A DNA stretch of 12,587 bases from a bacterium (lineage in GTDB: Bacteria; Patescibacteriota; Minisyncoccia; UBA6257; 02-FULL-45-10c). A program made the translations under genes and the position numbers. The notes under the pieces were generated by a model. The model worked only from the letters and a program-made list of their open reading frames with translations. It was not told the origin of the DNA and searched no databases. Of the stretch, positions 6,016 through 12,587 are shown piece after piece. Where the stretch lies: positions 1-12,587 of the forward strand of contig JAJYZL010000008.1 in assembly GCA_021799965.1 (NCBI GenBank), in the 5' to 3' direction. Each line of letters begins with the position of its first letter. The stretch's first letter is position 1.

Positions 6016-9000
6016 ATGAAATATTTGATAAGTATTGCTATTTCTTTCATATTTCTATTGCCGGGCAATATTTTTGCGGCTTGTAGCGATGATGGGTATT
6101 CTGTTGTGTATGTTAATGGCATAAATACAAAATCTGAAAAGGATACTAAAAATGACACAGATATTTTAAGCGATAATTTTTCTTGGTATTCGAACTTAAA
6201 AAATGTTCAATTTTTTCCAGCTTATAATCCTTCTCATCTTGCCGGTGTTGGAGATATAGCCGAAACGATATCACAAATTTATAACAATCCAGTCAGTGAT
6301 TATGACCTAAAAACAATTCTTCTTAAGCTTTATCCGGAAATAACCACGAGAAAAATTCTTCTCGTCGGTCATTCTCAGGGAACTTTTTATACCAATGAAA
6401 TTTATGATTATTTGATTAATAATGGCGTGCCGAAAGAATCTATGGCCGTATACAATGTTGCGACGCCGGCGAGCTTTGTTTCGGGAAATGGAGGGTATCT
6501 CACTTCGTCGAATGACAAGGTTATAAATTTAGTGCGCAGTATTGCGCCGAAAGTAAACGCTGAGTTGCCGCTTCCGGCAAATATTACAATTCCTCTAAAT
6601 TCTCAGGAATCAGCTGATCTTTTTGGCGGACATTCTTTTAGCGGTGTTTATCTTGCCAATGAATCTCTTCGCATAGTGTCTGATATTGAAAGCGGGCTTA
6701 AGAAACTTTCCATCGCCGGAGCCAACAGCTCATCGGACGCTGGCTGCTTTATCCCTCCGGAGAAAAATATTTCTTATTATGCGCAAGAATCGGTATTTTC
6801 AGTTGCCGATGCGGCCATAAATGGGGCGATCATGGCGAGCAATGGTATTTCCAACGTCGGGGAGGTTGTGTACGGCGGTACCGTTGCGGCCGTTGCTCAA
6901 GTTGTGAGTATGGCCAAAGGAGTCTTGACGACTGTTACGGGTACGATGAAAGATAGCGCTCAGATTTCGGACCAAAAACTATTAGCCGAAGTTTCTTTGA
7001 ATTCTATTTCTTCACAGTCCATTGATCAGGGCGTGCAAGAAAATATTAATACTGAATCAGCGGTTCAGCCGATTCAGAGCGATCTAGCTTCTACTGATAA
7101 AAATATTTCAGATACTAATGTCGAAACAGTAAATACGCCAGAGCAACTGATAGTTGAGAATGTGGATGAAAATTTAAAACAAAAAGATACGCAAAGCACG
7201 GAGAGTGTTATTTCTACATCCACCAAAGAACAGTTGGCTGATACTAAAATAGCGCCGGATAATATTAAAAGCCAGGATGTTCAAATATGCTCCTTTAATA
7301 CAACAAAAACAGCCACTCATCAAAATTTGATTATCAATGAAGTGGCTTGGATGGGTAGTCAGAGAAGCGCCAACGATGAATGGATCGAGCTGAAAAATAT
7401 TTCTAATTCAGAGTTTGATATTTCAGGATGGCAGATTTTGGACAAAGGCGAACAGATAAAAATTACTATTCCCGCTGGTACAAAAATTTCCGCCGGAGGA
7501 TTTTTATTAATGGAAAGAACGGATGATAATTCGGTTCCGGGTGTTGGCGCCGACATTATTTATACCGGTGCACTTTCCAATTCCGCCGAGGGTTTAAGAC
7601 TATTTGATAATCAGTGTAATTTAGTTGACGATGTTTTAGCCGGTGGTGAATGGCCGGCCGGCGATGTGGCGACGAAAAAGACAATGGAGCGCCAAGCGGA
7701 CTTAACTTGGTCTACGTATAATGGAGCTGGGCAAGGATCGGGCGATCTGTTAATTCTAGGAACGCCTAAAAAAGAAAATAGTATAAAAATTATTTCATAT
7801 ACTGGCGGAAGCAGCGCGGTTATTGATAATAAACAGCCAGTAAGCGATACCCAACAAAATCCGGACAAAATTTTAATTACGGAAGTGCAAATTACCGGCG
7901 GAACAGGAAAATCAAGCAATGATTTCGTGGAGCTTTATAATCCGAATAATACTAGAGTCAATTTAAAGGGTTATAGACTGGTTAAAAGAACGGAAACGGG
8001 CTCTTCGGATATAAGTATCAAGTCTTGGACTGATGATGCATATATAGAACCAAGGGGATTTTATGTGTGGGCAAATTCTAATTATGCCGAATTATTATCT
8101 TTGGCAAATGTAACTACTTCGGCGACGCTGGCTAATAATAATTCAATCGCGCTTCGATATGGCGCTGAAAATACGGGAAATGTAATTGATGCAGTTGGTT
8201 GGGGAGGCGCAGCCAATTCTTTTATTGGCCAAAATTCTTTTTCGCAAAATCCTGGAGCAAATCAGAGCATTCAGAGAAAAATTCAAAATGATGGGTTTAT
8301 TAATAGCGGAGATAATTCTTCAGATTTTGAATTAACAAGCTGCCCGAATCCAGGAGCGCAATCTGAATATTGCGCGATAAGCGAAACAAGTAAATCAAAT
8401 GAGGCGCCAAGCGCTTTTTTTGTTTTTTCTCCCAGTGCGCCGGAAGCGGGCGAAGAGATAAGCTTTGATGCGGCTTCTACAACTGATGCTGATGGAAACA
8501 TTACTTTGTATGATTGGAATTTTGGCGATGGGCAAGGAGCGGGTTCTACTCAAGCTACGACAACGCACAGTTATTCGTCGGCTGGAAATTACAATGTCTT
8601 TTTAACAGTTTTTGATAGTCTGAATGCTTCCTCGACTTATACATTACCTATTTCCGTCGCTTCTAGTTCCCTGCATCAATCCAATCATATATTGATAAGC
8701 GAAGTAATGCCTGGTCTGGATAATGGTAGAGCAGACGAAGAATTTATAGAGCTCTATAATCCAACGTCAGAAGATGTGAATTTAGCCAATTACTCTTTAA
8801 AAAGAAAAAGCTCTATCTTGAGTACCACCACCCAGGCTCTGGTTAATGCCGATAATTTTTCCGGTACTACTATTAAATCAAGAGGATTTTTATTGATAGC
8901 GAGTCGGGAATATCAAGGTAGCTCAACACCGGATATTTATTATTCAAATACAACTCATCATCTGGCTTACGATGACGATGCTGTTATTTTGTATGATGCG

Positions 9001-10776
9001 AACGGTATTGCGATTGATGAAGTTGATTATGAAAACATCGGCGCGGGAAAAAGCTTGGAAAGAAATGCATTGTCCGGCGGTGTTTGCGTATCTTCGTATG
9101 GCGACGGTGAATTTTTAGGAAATGGTTGTGATACAAATAATCCGAGCGACTTTGAACTTCGTGATATTTCAAATCCGCAAAATTTAAATAATTTTCCGGA
9201 GCCGCGCAATAATCCTGCAAATATAAATAATTTTTCCGCGCAATATGACAGAAGTAATAAAAAAATAATTTTGAATTGGGATGGAAGCTATGATTATGCG
9301 GGAAGCACGACGACTTTAAGTTATTTAATCTCTGATGTCAGCGATGTTCCGGTTATAGCAAATGCCACGACATCTTCAACTACTGCGGAATTCAAGGTAA
9401 TTGAGATTGGCCGCGATTATAATTTTGCAATAAAGGCTCTTGATAAGGAGGGTTTGTTTTCGGAAATTTCTACAGTAGTGGTTTCTGTTCCAAGTATTTC
9501 GATTGCGGACGCAAATTATTTTATTTTAGATCAGAGTAATTTGCTTGGCAGTTCTGAAAATCCTGGCGGGCAGGTTTTTAAACCTATTGCGGCAGGAGTC
9601 GTAAATTCTGTAACCATGAAAATAATCAATTCTGCTAACTACGGAGATTTGCAGGGCATAGCCGATGTTAATGTTGCTTTATATGAATGGGTTGGCAACG
9701 ATATCGCCGCGAGTCCGGATTTTGGAATGGGTAAGCTTTTAGCGACTAGTCCGTCTAAAACTTTTTATGCAAATTATTCAGGTGATTATACGTGGATCTT
9801 TGATCCTCAGAATCAGATTGCGGTAGATTCCTCAAAATATTATTATTTACAGATTAACGTTTCTCATACTCACGGCGATCTTCATATAAGTTGGGGACTA
9901 GCGAGCGCTTCAGACGCCCAAAGCAAATCTTTGTATGTAATTATTAAAGCTAATCAAGAAGGAGCTATCAGCTTATCGGATTCTATTAATAATTATGTTT
10001 TTCAGGATATCTCGGTTAATTTGCAGGGGAATTATTTGGAGCCAGAAAATAATAAATATAATTCTGTATACGTAAAGATAAAAGATTTTTATACGGGCGA
10101 GGTAGTGAGTGATAAGACGATATCTTTGACTTCGGATGAGCAGTCTATTGGTTGGCACGCAATTGCCGGCGGTTTGAATATAAGCCGCCCGGGTTATTTT
10201 AAAATAATTGTTTCTTTATCGGATTCAATAAAGACAGAAAGTAATTTTTCTGTTTTTGGGGCCCCACCTCCGGAAAGTGAGTTGTTGTATCAGAATGCCT
10301 TTGGAGATTTTGGGATTTCTAGCAATCATTTTTCCGGGCAAGTTTTTAGGCCGGCGGCTTCCGGAAAAATTGATAGTTTGACTTTAGAAGTAACCTCCGG
10401 CGATCCGAATATAGTACAGGCTCACTCTTATTGGAGTATTTATGAATGGGCCGGAAATGGAAATGATTTGGCCGGATCTGCGGGCGCTCTGCTGGCCACC
10501 ACTACCTCAAAATTTTTAATCGCATCAACTTATTATCCCGGACCCGTGAAGGAAACTTGGGATTTTGACGGCGATAATGAAATTTATCTGGATTCGGGTA
10601 AATACTATTATTTAACTTTGAGCATAGTTCCGGATAATACGACCTGTACATTTGATTGCCGTCCGGCGATGTTGTATATGGCGGGCTCGTCAAACGGATC
10701 ATTAATTGACGGAAGATTAATTAATGATCTTAATAATACCGGCGATCTATATCTCATTCTCAATAAAAAAATATAA
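6016..10776 (+). CDS. Secreted alpha/beta-hydrolase fused to lamin-tail, PKD and FN3-like domains
   Basis: The protein has 1586 residues. Residues 1-22 form a signal peptide (MKYLISIAIS...FAA). Cys23 follows FAA, which is a poor lipobox, so signal peptidase I is as likely as a lipid anchor. Residues about 27-230 resemble a lipase/esterase-like alpha/beta-hydrolase: strand SVVYVNGI, nucleophile elbow GHSQG (118-122, Ser120), plausible acid Asp167 in SSNDKVINLV and plausible His206 in GGHSFSG. A Ser/Thr/Gln-rich linker covers about 310-430. Then come lamin-tail domain 1 (436-587; INEVAWMGS, DEWIELKN), domain 2 (618-790; ITEVQI, DFVELYNP), a PKD domain (796-881; YDWNFGDG, THSYSSAGNYNV), lamin-tail domain 3 (891-1055; ISEVMPG, EFIELYNP), an FN3-like domain (about 1065-1160), and two related beta-rich modules (about 1165-1300 and 1422-1586) separated by another beta domain. 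The layout suggests a surface or secreted enzyme held to polymers or cells by its adhesive tail. Substrate unknown. No Shine-Dalgarno site; it follows the preceding gene by 15 bases. Confidence 0.88.
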   Translation: MKYLISIAISFIFLLPGNIFAACSDDGYSVVYVNGINTKSEKDTKNDTDILSDNFSWYSNLKNVQFFPAYNPSHLAGVGDIAETISQIYNNPVSDYDLKTILLKLYPEITTRKILLVGHSQGTFYTNEIYDYLINNGVPKESMAVYNVATPASFVSGNGGYLTSSNDKVINLVRSIAPKVNAELPLPANITIPLNSQESADLFGGHSFSGVYLANESLRIVSDIESGLKKLSIAGANSSSDAGCFIPPEKNISYYAQESVFSVADAAINGAIMASNGISNVGEVVYGGTVAAVAQVVSMAKGVLTTVTGTMKDSAQISDQKLLAEVSLNSISSQSIDQGVQENINTESAVQPIQSDLASTDKNISDTNVETVNTPEQLIVENVDENLKQKDTQSTESVISTSTKEQLADTKIAPDNIKSQDVQICSFNTTKTATHQNLIINEVAWMGSQRSANDEWIELKNISNSEFDISGWQILDKGEQIKITIPAGTKISAGGFLLMERTDDNSVPGVGADIIYTGALSNSAEGLRLFDNQCNLVDDVLAGGEWPAGDVATKKTMERQADLTWSTYNGAGQGSGDLLILGTPKKENSIKIISYTGGSSAVIDNKQPVSDTQQNPDKILITEVQITGGTGKSSNDFVELYNPNNTRVNLKGYRLVKRTETGSSDISIKSWTDDAYIEPRGFYVWANSNYAELLSLANVTTSATLANNNSIALRYGAENTGNVIDAVGWGGAANSFIGQNSFSQNPGANQSIQRKIQNDGFINSGDNSSDFELTSCPNPGAQSEYCAISETSKSNEAPSAFFVFSPSAPEAGEEISFDAASTTDADGNITLYDWNFGDGQGAGSTQATTTHSYSSAGNYNVFLTVFDSLNASSTYTLPISVASSSLHQSNHILISEVMPGLDNGRADEEFIELYNPTSEDVNLANYSLKRKSSILSTTTQALVNADNFSGTTIKSRGFLLIASREYQGSSTPDIYYSNTTHHLAYDDDAVILYDANGIAIDEVDYENIGAGKSLERNALSGGVCVSSYGDGEFLGNGCDTNNPSDFELRDISNPQNLNNFPEPRNNPANINNFSAQYDRSNKKIILNWDGSYDYAGSTTTLSYLISDVSDVPVIANATTSSTTAEFKVIEIGRDYNFAIKALDKEGLFSEISTVVVSVPSISIADANYFILDQSNLLGSSENPGGQVFKPIAAGVVNSVTMKIINSANYGDLQGIADVNVALYEWVGNDIAASPDFGMGKLLATSPSKTFYANYSGDYTWIFDPQNQIAVDSSKYYYLQINVSHTHGDLHISWGLASASDAQSKSLYVIIKANQEGAISLSDSINNYVFQDISVNLQGNYLEPENNKYNSVYVKIKDFYTGEVVSDKTISLTSDEQSIGWHAIAGGLNISRPGYFKIIVSLSDSIKTESNFSVFGAPPPESELLYQNAFGDFGISSNHFSGQVFRPAASGKIDSLTLEVTSGDPNIVQAHSYWSIYEWAGNGNDLAGSAGALLATTTSKFLIASTYYPGPVKETWDFDGDNEIYLDSGKYYYLTLSIVPDNTTCTFDCRPAMLYMAGSSNGSLIDGRLINDLNNTGDLYLILNKKI

Positions 10777-10786
10777 TTGTTGATGC

Positions 10787-10816
10787 ATACTTGGTCCTGT
10801 TAACGAGACCAGGTAT
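10787..10816 (+). terminator. Stem-loop after the large secreted hydrolase gene
   Basis: A 10-bp stem (10787-10796 with 10807-10816, one G-T wobble; core TTGGTC/GACCAG) with a 10-base loop begins 11 bases after the stop codon. The following sequence is A/T-rich but lacks a clean T-run, so it may be a weak terminator or a stabilising 3' hairpin. Confidence 0.45.
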
Positions 10817-10828
10817 TTAATAAATGAT

Positions 10829-10857
10829 TTGTATTTTTTACCGCAAAAAACCATAAT
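10829..10857 (+). promoter_or_regulatory. Probable promoter giving a leaderless transcript
   Basis: TTGTAT (10829-10834), a 17-base spacer and CATAAT (10852-10857). Transcription would start around 10863-10865, on the second ATG (10864) of the following gene rather than before the first (10858). Confidence 0.5.
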
Positions 10858-11238
10858 ATGAATATGGAATTTTATTATGATTGGAAAAAAGCAAAAGAGG
10901 GCATTATAAATGATCAGGCGAAACGATATGAAAACGAGGTAGAAAATCAGGAAAAACTTCAGCGATTAACTAAGGAGTACGATCTGATAGAGGCGGCTTT
11001 TGATCAGCTTTCTGACGAGCAAAAGGAAATGCTTAAGAACGTGCCTAGGACAAAAGAGGATTGGGAGACGTTTAATGAGATTGGCGATGACCTAAACGAA
11101 AAACTAGAAAAGTTGGAAGAGCTTTGGGTAGAAATAGACAGGGTTGCTGATGCACTACCTTTTGATTCTGAACAATTAGAGAAAAGATTCAAGCAGATTG
11201 CCGCAGAACTGGCACAAAAATATCATTTGAATAACTAG
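10858..11238 (+). CDS. Small acidic helical protein, unknown function
   Basis: 126 residues, rich in Glu, Lys, Asp and Leu, with no Cys, no signal peptide and no membrane segment. Long stretches, notably about residues 20-50 (YENEVENQEKLQRLTKEYDL) and 72-122, look like amphipathic helices that could form a coiled coil; residues 60-71 hold a Pro-containing break (KNVPRTKEDWET). No family is recognised; a cytoplasmic helical-bundle protein is the most that can be inferred. Of the two possible starts (10858, and 10864 which removes MN), the promoter position favours 10864 as a leaderless start. It stands alone: the preceding gene ends 81 bases upstream behind a stem-loop and the next gene has its own promoter. 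Confidence 0.75.
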   Translation: MNMEFYYDWKKAKEGIINDQAKRYENEVENQEKLQRLTKEYDLIEAAFDQLSDEQKEMLKNVPRTKEDWETFNEIGDDLNEKLEKLEELWVEIDRVADALPFDSEQLEKRFKQIAAELAQKYHLNN

Positions 11239-11259
11239 CGAAGCCTGCTACTTCTTTAT

Positions 11260-11288
11260 TTGACAAGTAATAAAATATGTTGTATTTT
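11260..11288 (+). promoter_or_regulatory. Strong sigma70-type promoter
   Basis: A perfect TTGACA (11260-11265), a 17-base spacer and TATTTT (11283-11288). Transcription would start near 11295, about 34 bases before the ATG at 11329. It is the only perfect -35 box I found in front of a gene in the window. The short inverted pair CTGCTA (about 11247) and TAGCAG (about 11299) brackets it, possibly by chance. Confidence 0.65.
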
Positions 11289-11317
11289 AATACAAATATA
11301 GCAGTTCTTTTAATTTT

Positions 11318-11324
11318 GAGGAGG
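11318..11324 (+). promoter_or_regulatory. Strong Shine-Dalgarno site
   Basis: GAGGAGG ends 4 bases before the ATG at 11329. It fixes the start of the 82-residue protein and is the only clear ribosome-binding site in the window. Confidence 0.75.
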
Positions 11325-11328
11325 ATTT

Positions 11329-11577
11329 ATGTATAAGGATTGGAAGCTTATTTACACCGAGTCAGACCGAGCTTTCTTGAGCAAGGATTCGATGAAAAAG
11401 GTGGTTGTGCCCTTAAAGGCGCAATGCGCGGATGATGCCGTAGAAGAAGGAAAAAAGCTCTGGACTGCCAGATTGAAAGAAGGAGATGACGCAGAAGGAG
11501 CCAAGAAAATAAATGGCATATATTTCTGGCCCAGCAATCCGAAGGTGGTGCTTGAGATAAGCATTGAGTTCCTCTAA
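11329..11577 (+). CDS. Small 82-residue protein, unknown function
   Basis: 82 residues with one Cys (33) and no signal peptide or membrane helix. The sequence suggests a small alpha/beta fold: strand WKLIYTES at the start, strand KKVVVPLKA (23-31), a helix covering about 35-50 (DDAVEEGKKLWTARL), a polar segment with GDDAEGAKK, then strands GIYFWPSNP and KVVLEISIEFL at the end. No family is recognised. It is the best-expressed-looking gene here, with a perfect -35 box, a strong Shine-Dalgarno site and a strong terminator of its own, which suggests an abundant single-gene transcript. A cytoplasmic role is inferred only from the absence of export signals. Confidence 0.8.
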   Translation: MYKDWKLIYTESDRAFLSKDSMKKVVVPLKAQCADDAVEEGKKLWTARLKEGDDAEGAKKINGIYFWPSNPKVVLEISIEFL

Positions 11578-11611
11578 AAAAGTTTTGATGATTGTACTTT
11601 AAACAATTATC

Positions 11612-11665
11612 GCCCCGTATCCGTCATTCGCCAACCGGCGAAGGCGGAGCGGGGCTTTTTATTTT
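11612..11665 (+). terminator. Strong intrinsic terminator
   Basis: An outer GCCCCG/CGGGGC stem (11612-11617 with 11650-11655) encloses a second long stem (TCCGTC..TTCGCC with GGCGAAGGCGGA, one bulged A) capped by AACC, followed by TTTTTATTTTT. It ends the transcript of the 82-residue protein gene. Confidence 0.9.
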
Positions 11666-11674
11666 TAATAAAAT

Positions 11675-11703
11675 TTGTAATTTTATTGTTTAGAAATCAT
11701 AAT
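11675..11703 (+). promoter_or_regulatory. Probable promoter giving a leaderless transcript
   Basis: TTGTAA (11675-11680), a 17-base spacer and CATAAT (11698-11703). The start would fall at about 11710, directly on the ATG (11711) of the methyltransferase gene. It has the same form as the promoter at 10829-10857. Confidence 0.5.
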
Positions 11704-11710
11704 TAAACAA

Positions 11711-12196
11711 ATGATAATTATTTTAGACAACATTCGTAGCTTGTTTAATGTAGGTTCAATTTTCAGGACAGCCGATGCTGCCGGGGTAGAAAAAATATAT
11801 CTTTGCGGGATCACGCCGACCCCAACCGACAGATTTGGCAGAATCAGGCCGCAACTTGCCAAGGTTTCTTTGGGCGCGGAAAGAACGATGAATTGGGAAT
11901 ATGTCGAGTCAGCGAGCAAACTGGTAAATAAATTAAAAAAGGACAAATTTAAAATCTTAGCCGTTGAGCAGAGTAAAAAATCGATTCCGTATCTTAATCT
12001 AAGGATTAAAAAATCTGATTTGAATAAAATCGTATTAATTTTTGGAAATGAAGTTGACGGAATTTCTGAAATAATTTTAAAAAAAGCAGATAAAATATTG
12101 GAAATACCCATGTCTGGTAAAAAAGAATCTTTGAATGTCAGCGTGAGTTTCGGAATCGTAGTTTTTGGTTTGAGATACGGAAATACAAAAAAATAG
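11711..12196 (+). CDS. SpoU/TrmH-family RNA 2'-O-ribose methyltransferase
   Basis: 161 residues, a single SPOUT catalytic domain without the N-terminal RNA-binding extension of TrmH or RlmB. These enzymes transfer a methyl group from S-adenosylmethionine to a ribose 2'-OH in tRNA or rRNA, as dimers with a trefoil-knot cofactor site. Motif 1 is NIRSLFNVGSIFRTADAAGV (7-26; Asn13 and the catalytic-type Arg19), motif 2 is IFGNEVDGIS (110-119; Glu114), and motif 3 is IPMSGKKESLNVSVSFGIVV (132-151; Ser140-Leu141-Asn142 and the knot). All expected residues are present. The length fits the short TrmL-like group, but the RNA target cannot be read from the sequence. The ATG at 11711 begins at motif 1's strand, and a predicted leaderless promoter ends 7 bases before it. 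Confidence 0.92.
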   Translation: MIIILDNIRSLFNVGSIFRTADAAGVEKIYLCGITPTPTDRFGRIRPQLAKVSLGAERTMNWEYVESASKLVNKLKKDKFKILAVEQSKKSIPYLNLRIKKSDLNKIVLIFGNEVDGISEIILKKADKILEIPMSGKKESLNVSVSFGIVVFGLRYGNTKK

Positions 12197-12267
12197 CAAA
12201 AATTTTTGTTTATTCAGTGGCTTAGCGGGGTGCGATATTTTTGTATTTGTTATAGTATTAAAATATT

Positions 12268-12587
12268 ATGATGAAAAATAAGAAAAAATTGAAAATTGCT
12301 CAAATTTCTCCGCTTTGGTTTCCGATTCCTCCCAAAAAATATGGCGGCATTGAAAGAGTGGTTGCGCAGCTTTGTGATGGGCTGGTTCATAGAGGGCACG
12401 ATGTTACGCTTTTCGCTGCTCCGGGAAGTAAAACTAAAGCTAAATTAGTTAGTGTGTTTCCAAAACCACTGATAGAGGCCGGAGTTTCCTGGTCCGATCC
12501 TTTTTGGAATTTAAGAAATTTATCCAAGGCTTATAAATTAGCCGATATCGGCAAGTTCGATATCGTTCATTCACCTCTTGATATATG
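12268..12587 (+). CDS. Family 4 glycosyltransferase, N-terminal part (3' partial)
   Basis: The frame runs off the window end, leaving 106 codons. The N-terminus KLKIAQISPLWFPIPPKKYGG and the following GIERVVAQLCDGLVHRGHDVTLFA (about residues 28-51) are typical of the N-terminal Rossmann domain of GT4-type glycosyltransferases: first strand, Gly-Gly loop for the acceptor or sugar-nucleotide side, helix ending in L..RGH.V and second strand. DIVHSPLD at the window end matches the D-[VI]-[VI]-H segment of the family. The donor-binding C-terminal domain lies outside. Two adjacent ATGs (12268 and 12271) are possible starts; there is no Shine-Dalgarno site, and a TATAGT box at 12251-12256 is close upstream. 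With the O-antigen ligase-like gene at the other end it suggests surface-glycan synthesis. Donor and acceptor are unknown. Confidence 0.88.
   Translation, partial: MMKNKKKLKIAQISPLWFPIPPKKYGGIERVVAQLCDGLVHRGHDVTLFAAPGSKTKAKLVSVFPKPLIEAGVSWSDPFWNLRNLSKAYKLADIGKFDIVHSPLDI

Noticed and set aside
6016..6084. Lipoprotein signal with Cys23 as the lipidated residue
   Set aside because: The residues before Cys23 are Phe-Ala-Ala, a poor lipobox. Cys23 could instead pair with Cys244, so an ordinary signal peptide is at least as likely.
11247..11304. CTGCTA...TAGCAG inverted repeat around the TTGACA promoter as another TrpR-like site
   Set aside because: Only six bases match, the arms are about 47 bases apart and the CCCTATAGGG centre is missing, so chance is the simpler explanation.
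11683..12111. 142-residue open frame on the minus strand
   Set aside because: It lies antisense within the methyltransferase gene, which has all SPOUT motifs. The antisense frame shows no recognisable features.
1..12587. UGA recoding as glycine, as in some Candidate Phyla Radiation lineages
   Set aside because: Long frames, including one of 1586 codons, contain no in-frame TGA and use ordinary Gly codons. The main genes stop at TAA or TAG, so the standard code is sufficient; TGA simply seems rare.

Overview
The window looks like a piece of a low-GC bacterial chromosome from the Candidate Phyla Radiation (Patescibacteria, Parcubacteria-like). This is inferred from gene content and style: short A/T-rich leaders, almost no Shine-Dalgarno sites, a membrane ligase fused to tetratricopeptide repeats, a very large secreted protein with lamin-tail domains, and compact hypothetical genes. 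There is no rRNA or marker gene to fix the lineage. The code is standard: long reading frames have no in-frame TGA, and the main genes end in TAA or TAG.

Layout. 1-1245 (+) is the 3' part of an O-antigen ligase/polymerase-like membrane protein with a TPR tail. It converges on recG (1318-3435, -). A divergent promoter region separates recG from a family-4-type uracil-DNA glycosylase (3543-4148, +) that lacks all four iron-sulfur cysteines. 4149-5355 is the most unusual part: a TrpR/YerC-like regulator (4552-5007, -) accompanied by three perfect palindromes that share a 20-base core but have different, still self-complementary arms. One palindrome covers the predicted transcription start of the regulator. 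Next come a possible leaderless 17-codon ORF with its own terminator, and a cluster of ATTCGGCAA repeats ending in a second kind of palindrome at the promoter of the following genes.

5356-10776 (+) is a two-gene surface unit: a small membrane-anchored protein with an EF-hand-like loop, then a 1586-residue secreted alpha/beta-hydrolase fused to three lamin-tail domains, a PKD domain, an FN3-like domain and a duplicated beta-rich module. After it lie two small proteins of unknown function (10858-11238 and 11329-11577), a strong terminator, a SpoU/TrmH-type RNA methyltransferase (11711-12196) and the start of a family 4 glycosyltransferase (12268 to the window end).

The ends (O-antigen ligase-like protein, glycosyltransferase) suggest a surface-polysaccharide neighbourhood. 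The middle combines DNA repair, a probable self-regulating repressor with its operators, and a secreted surface enzyme. The main candidate for something undescribed is the TrpR-like regulator together with its palindrome family.
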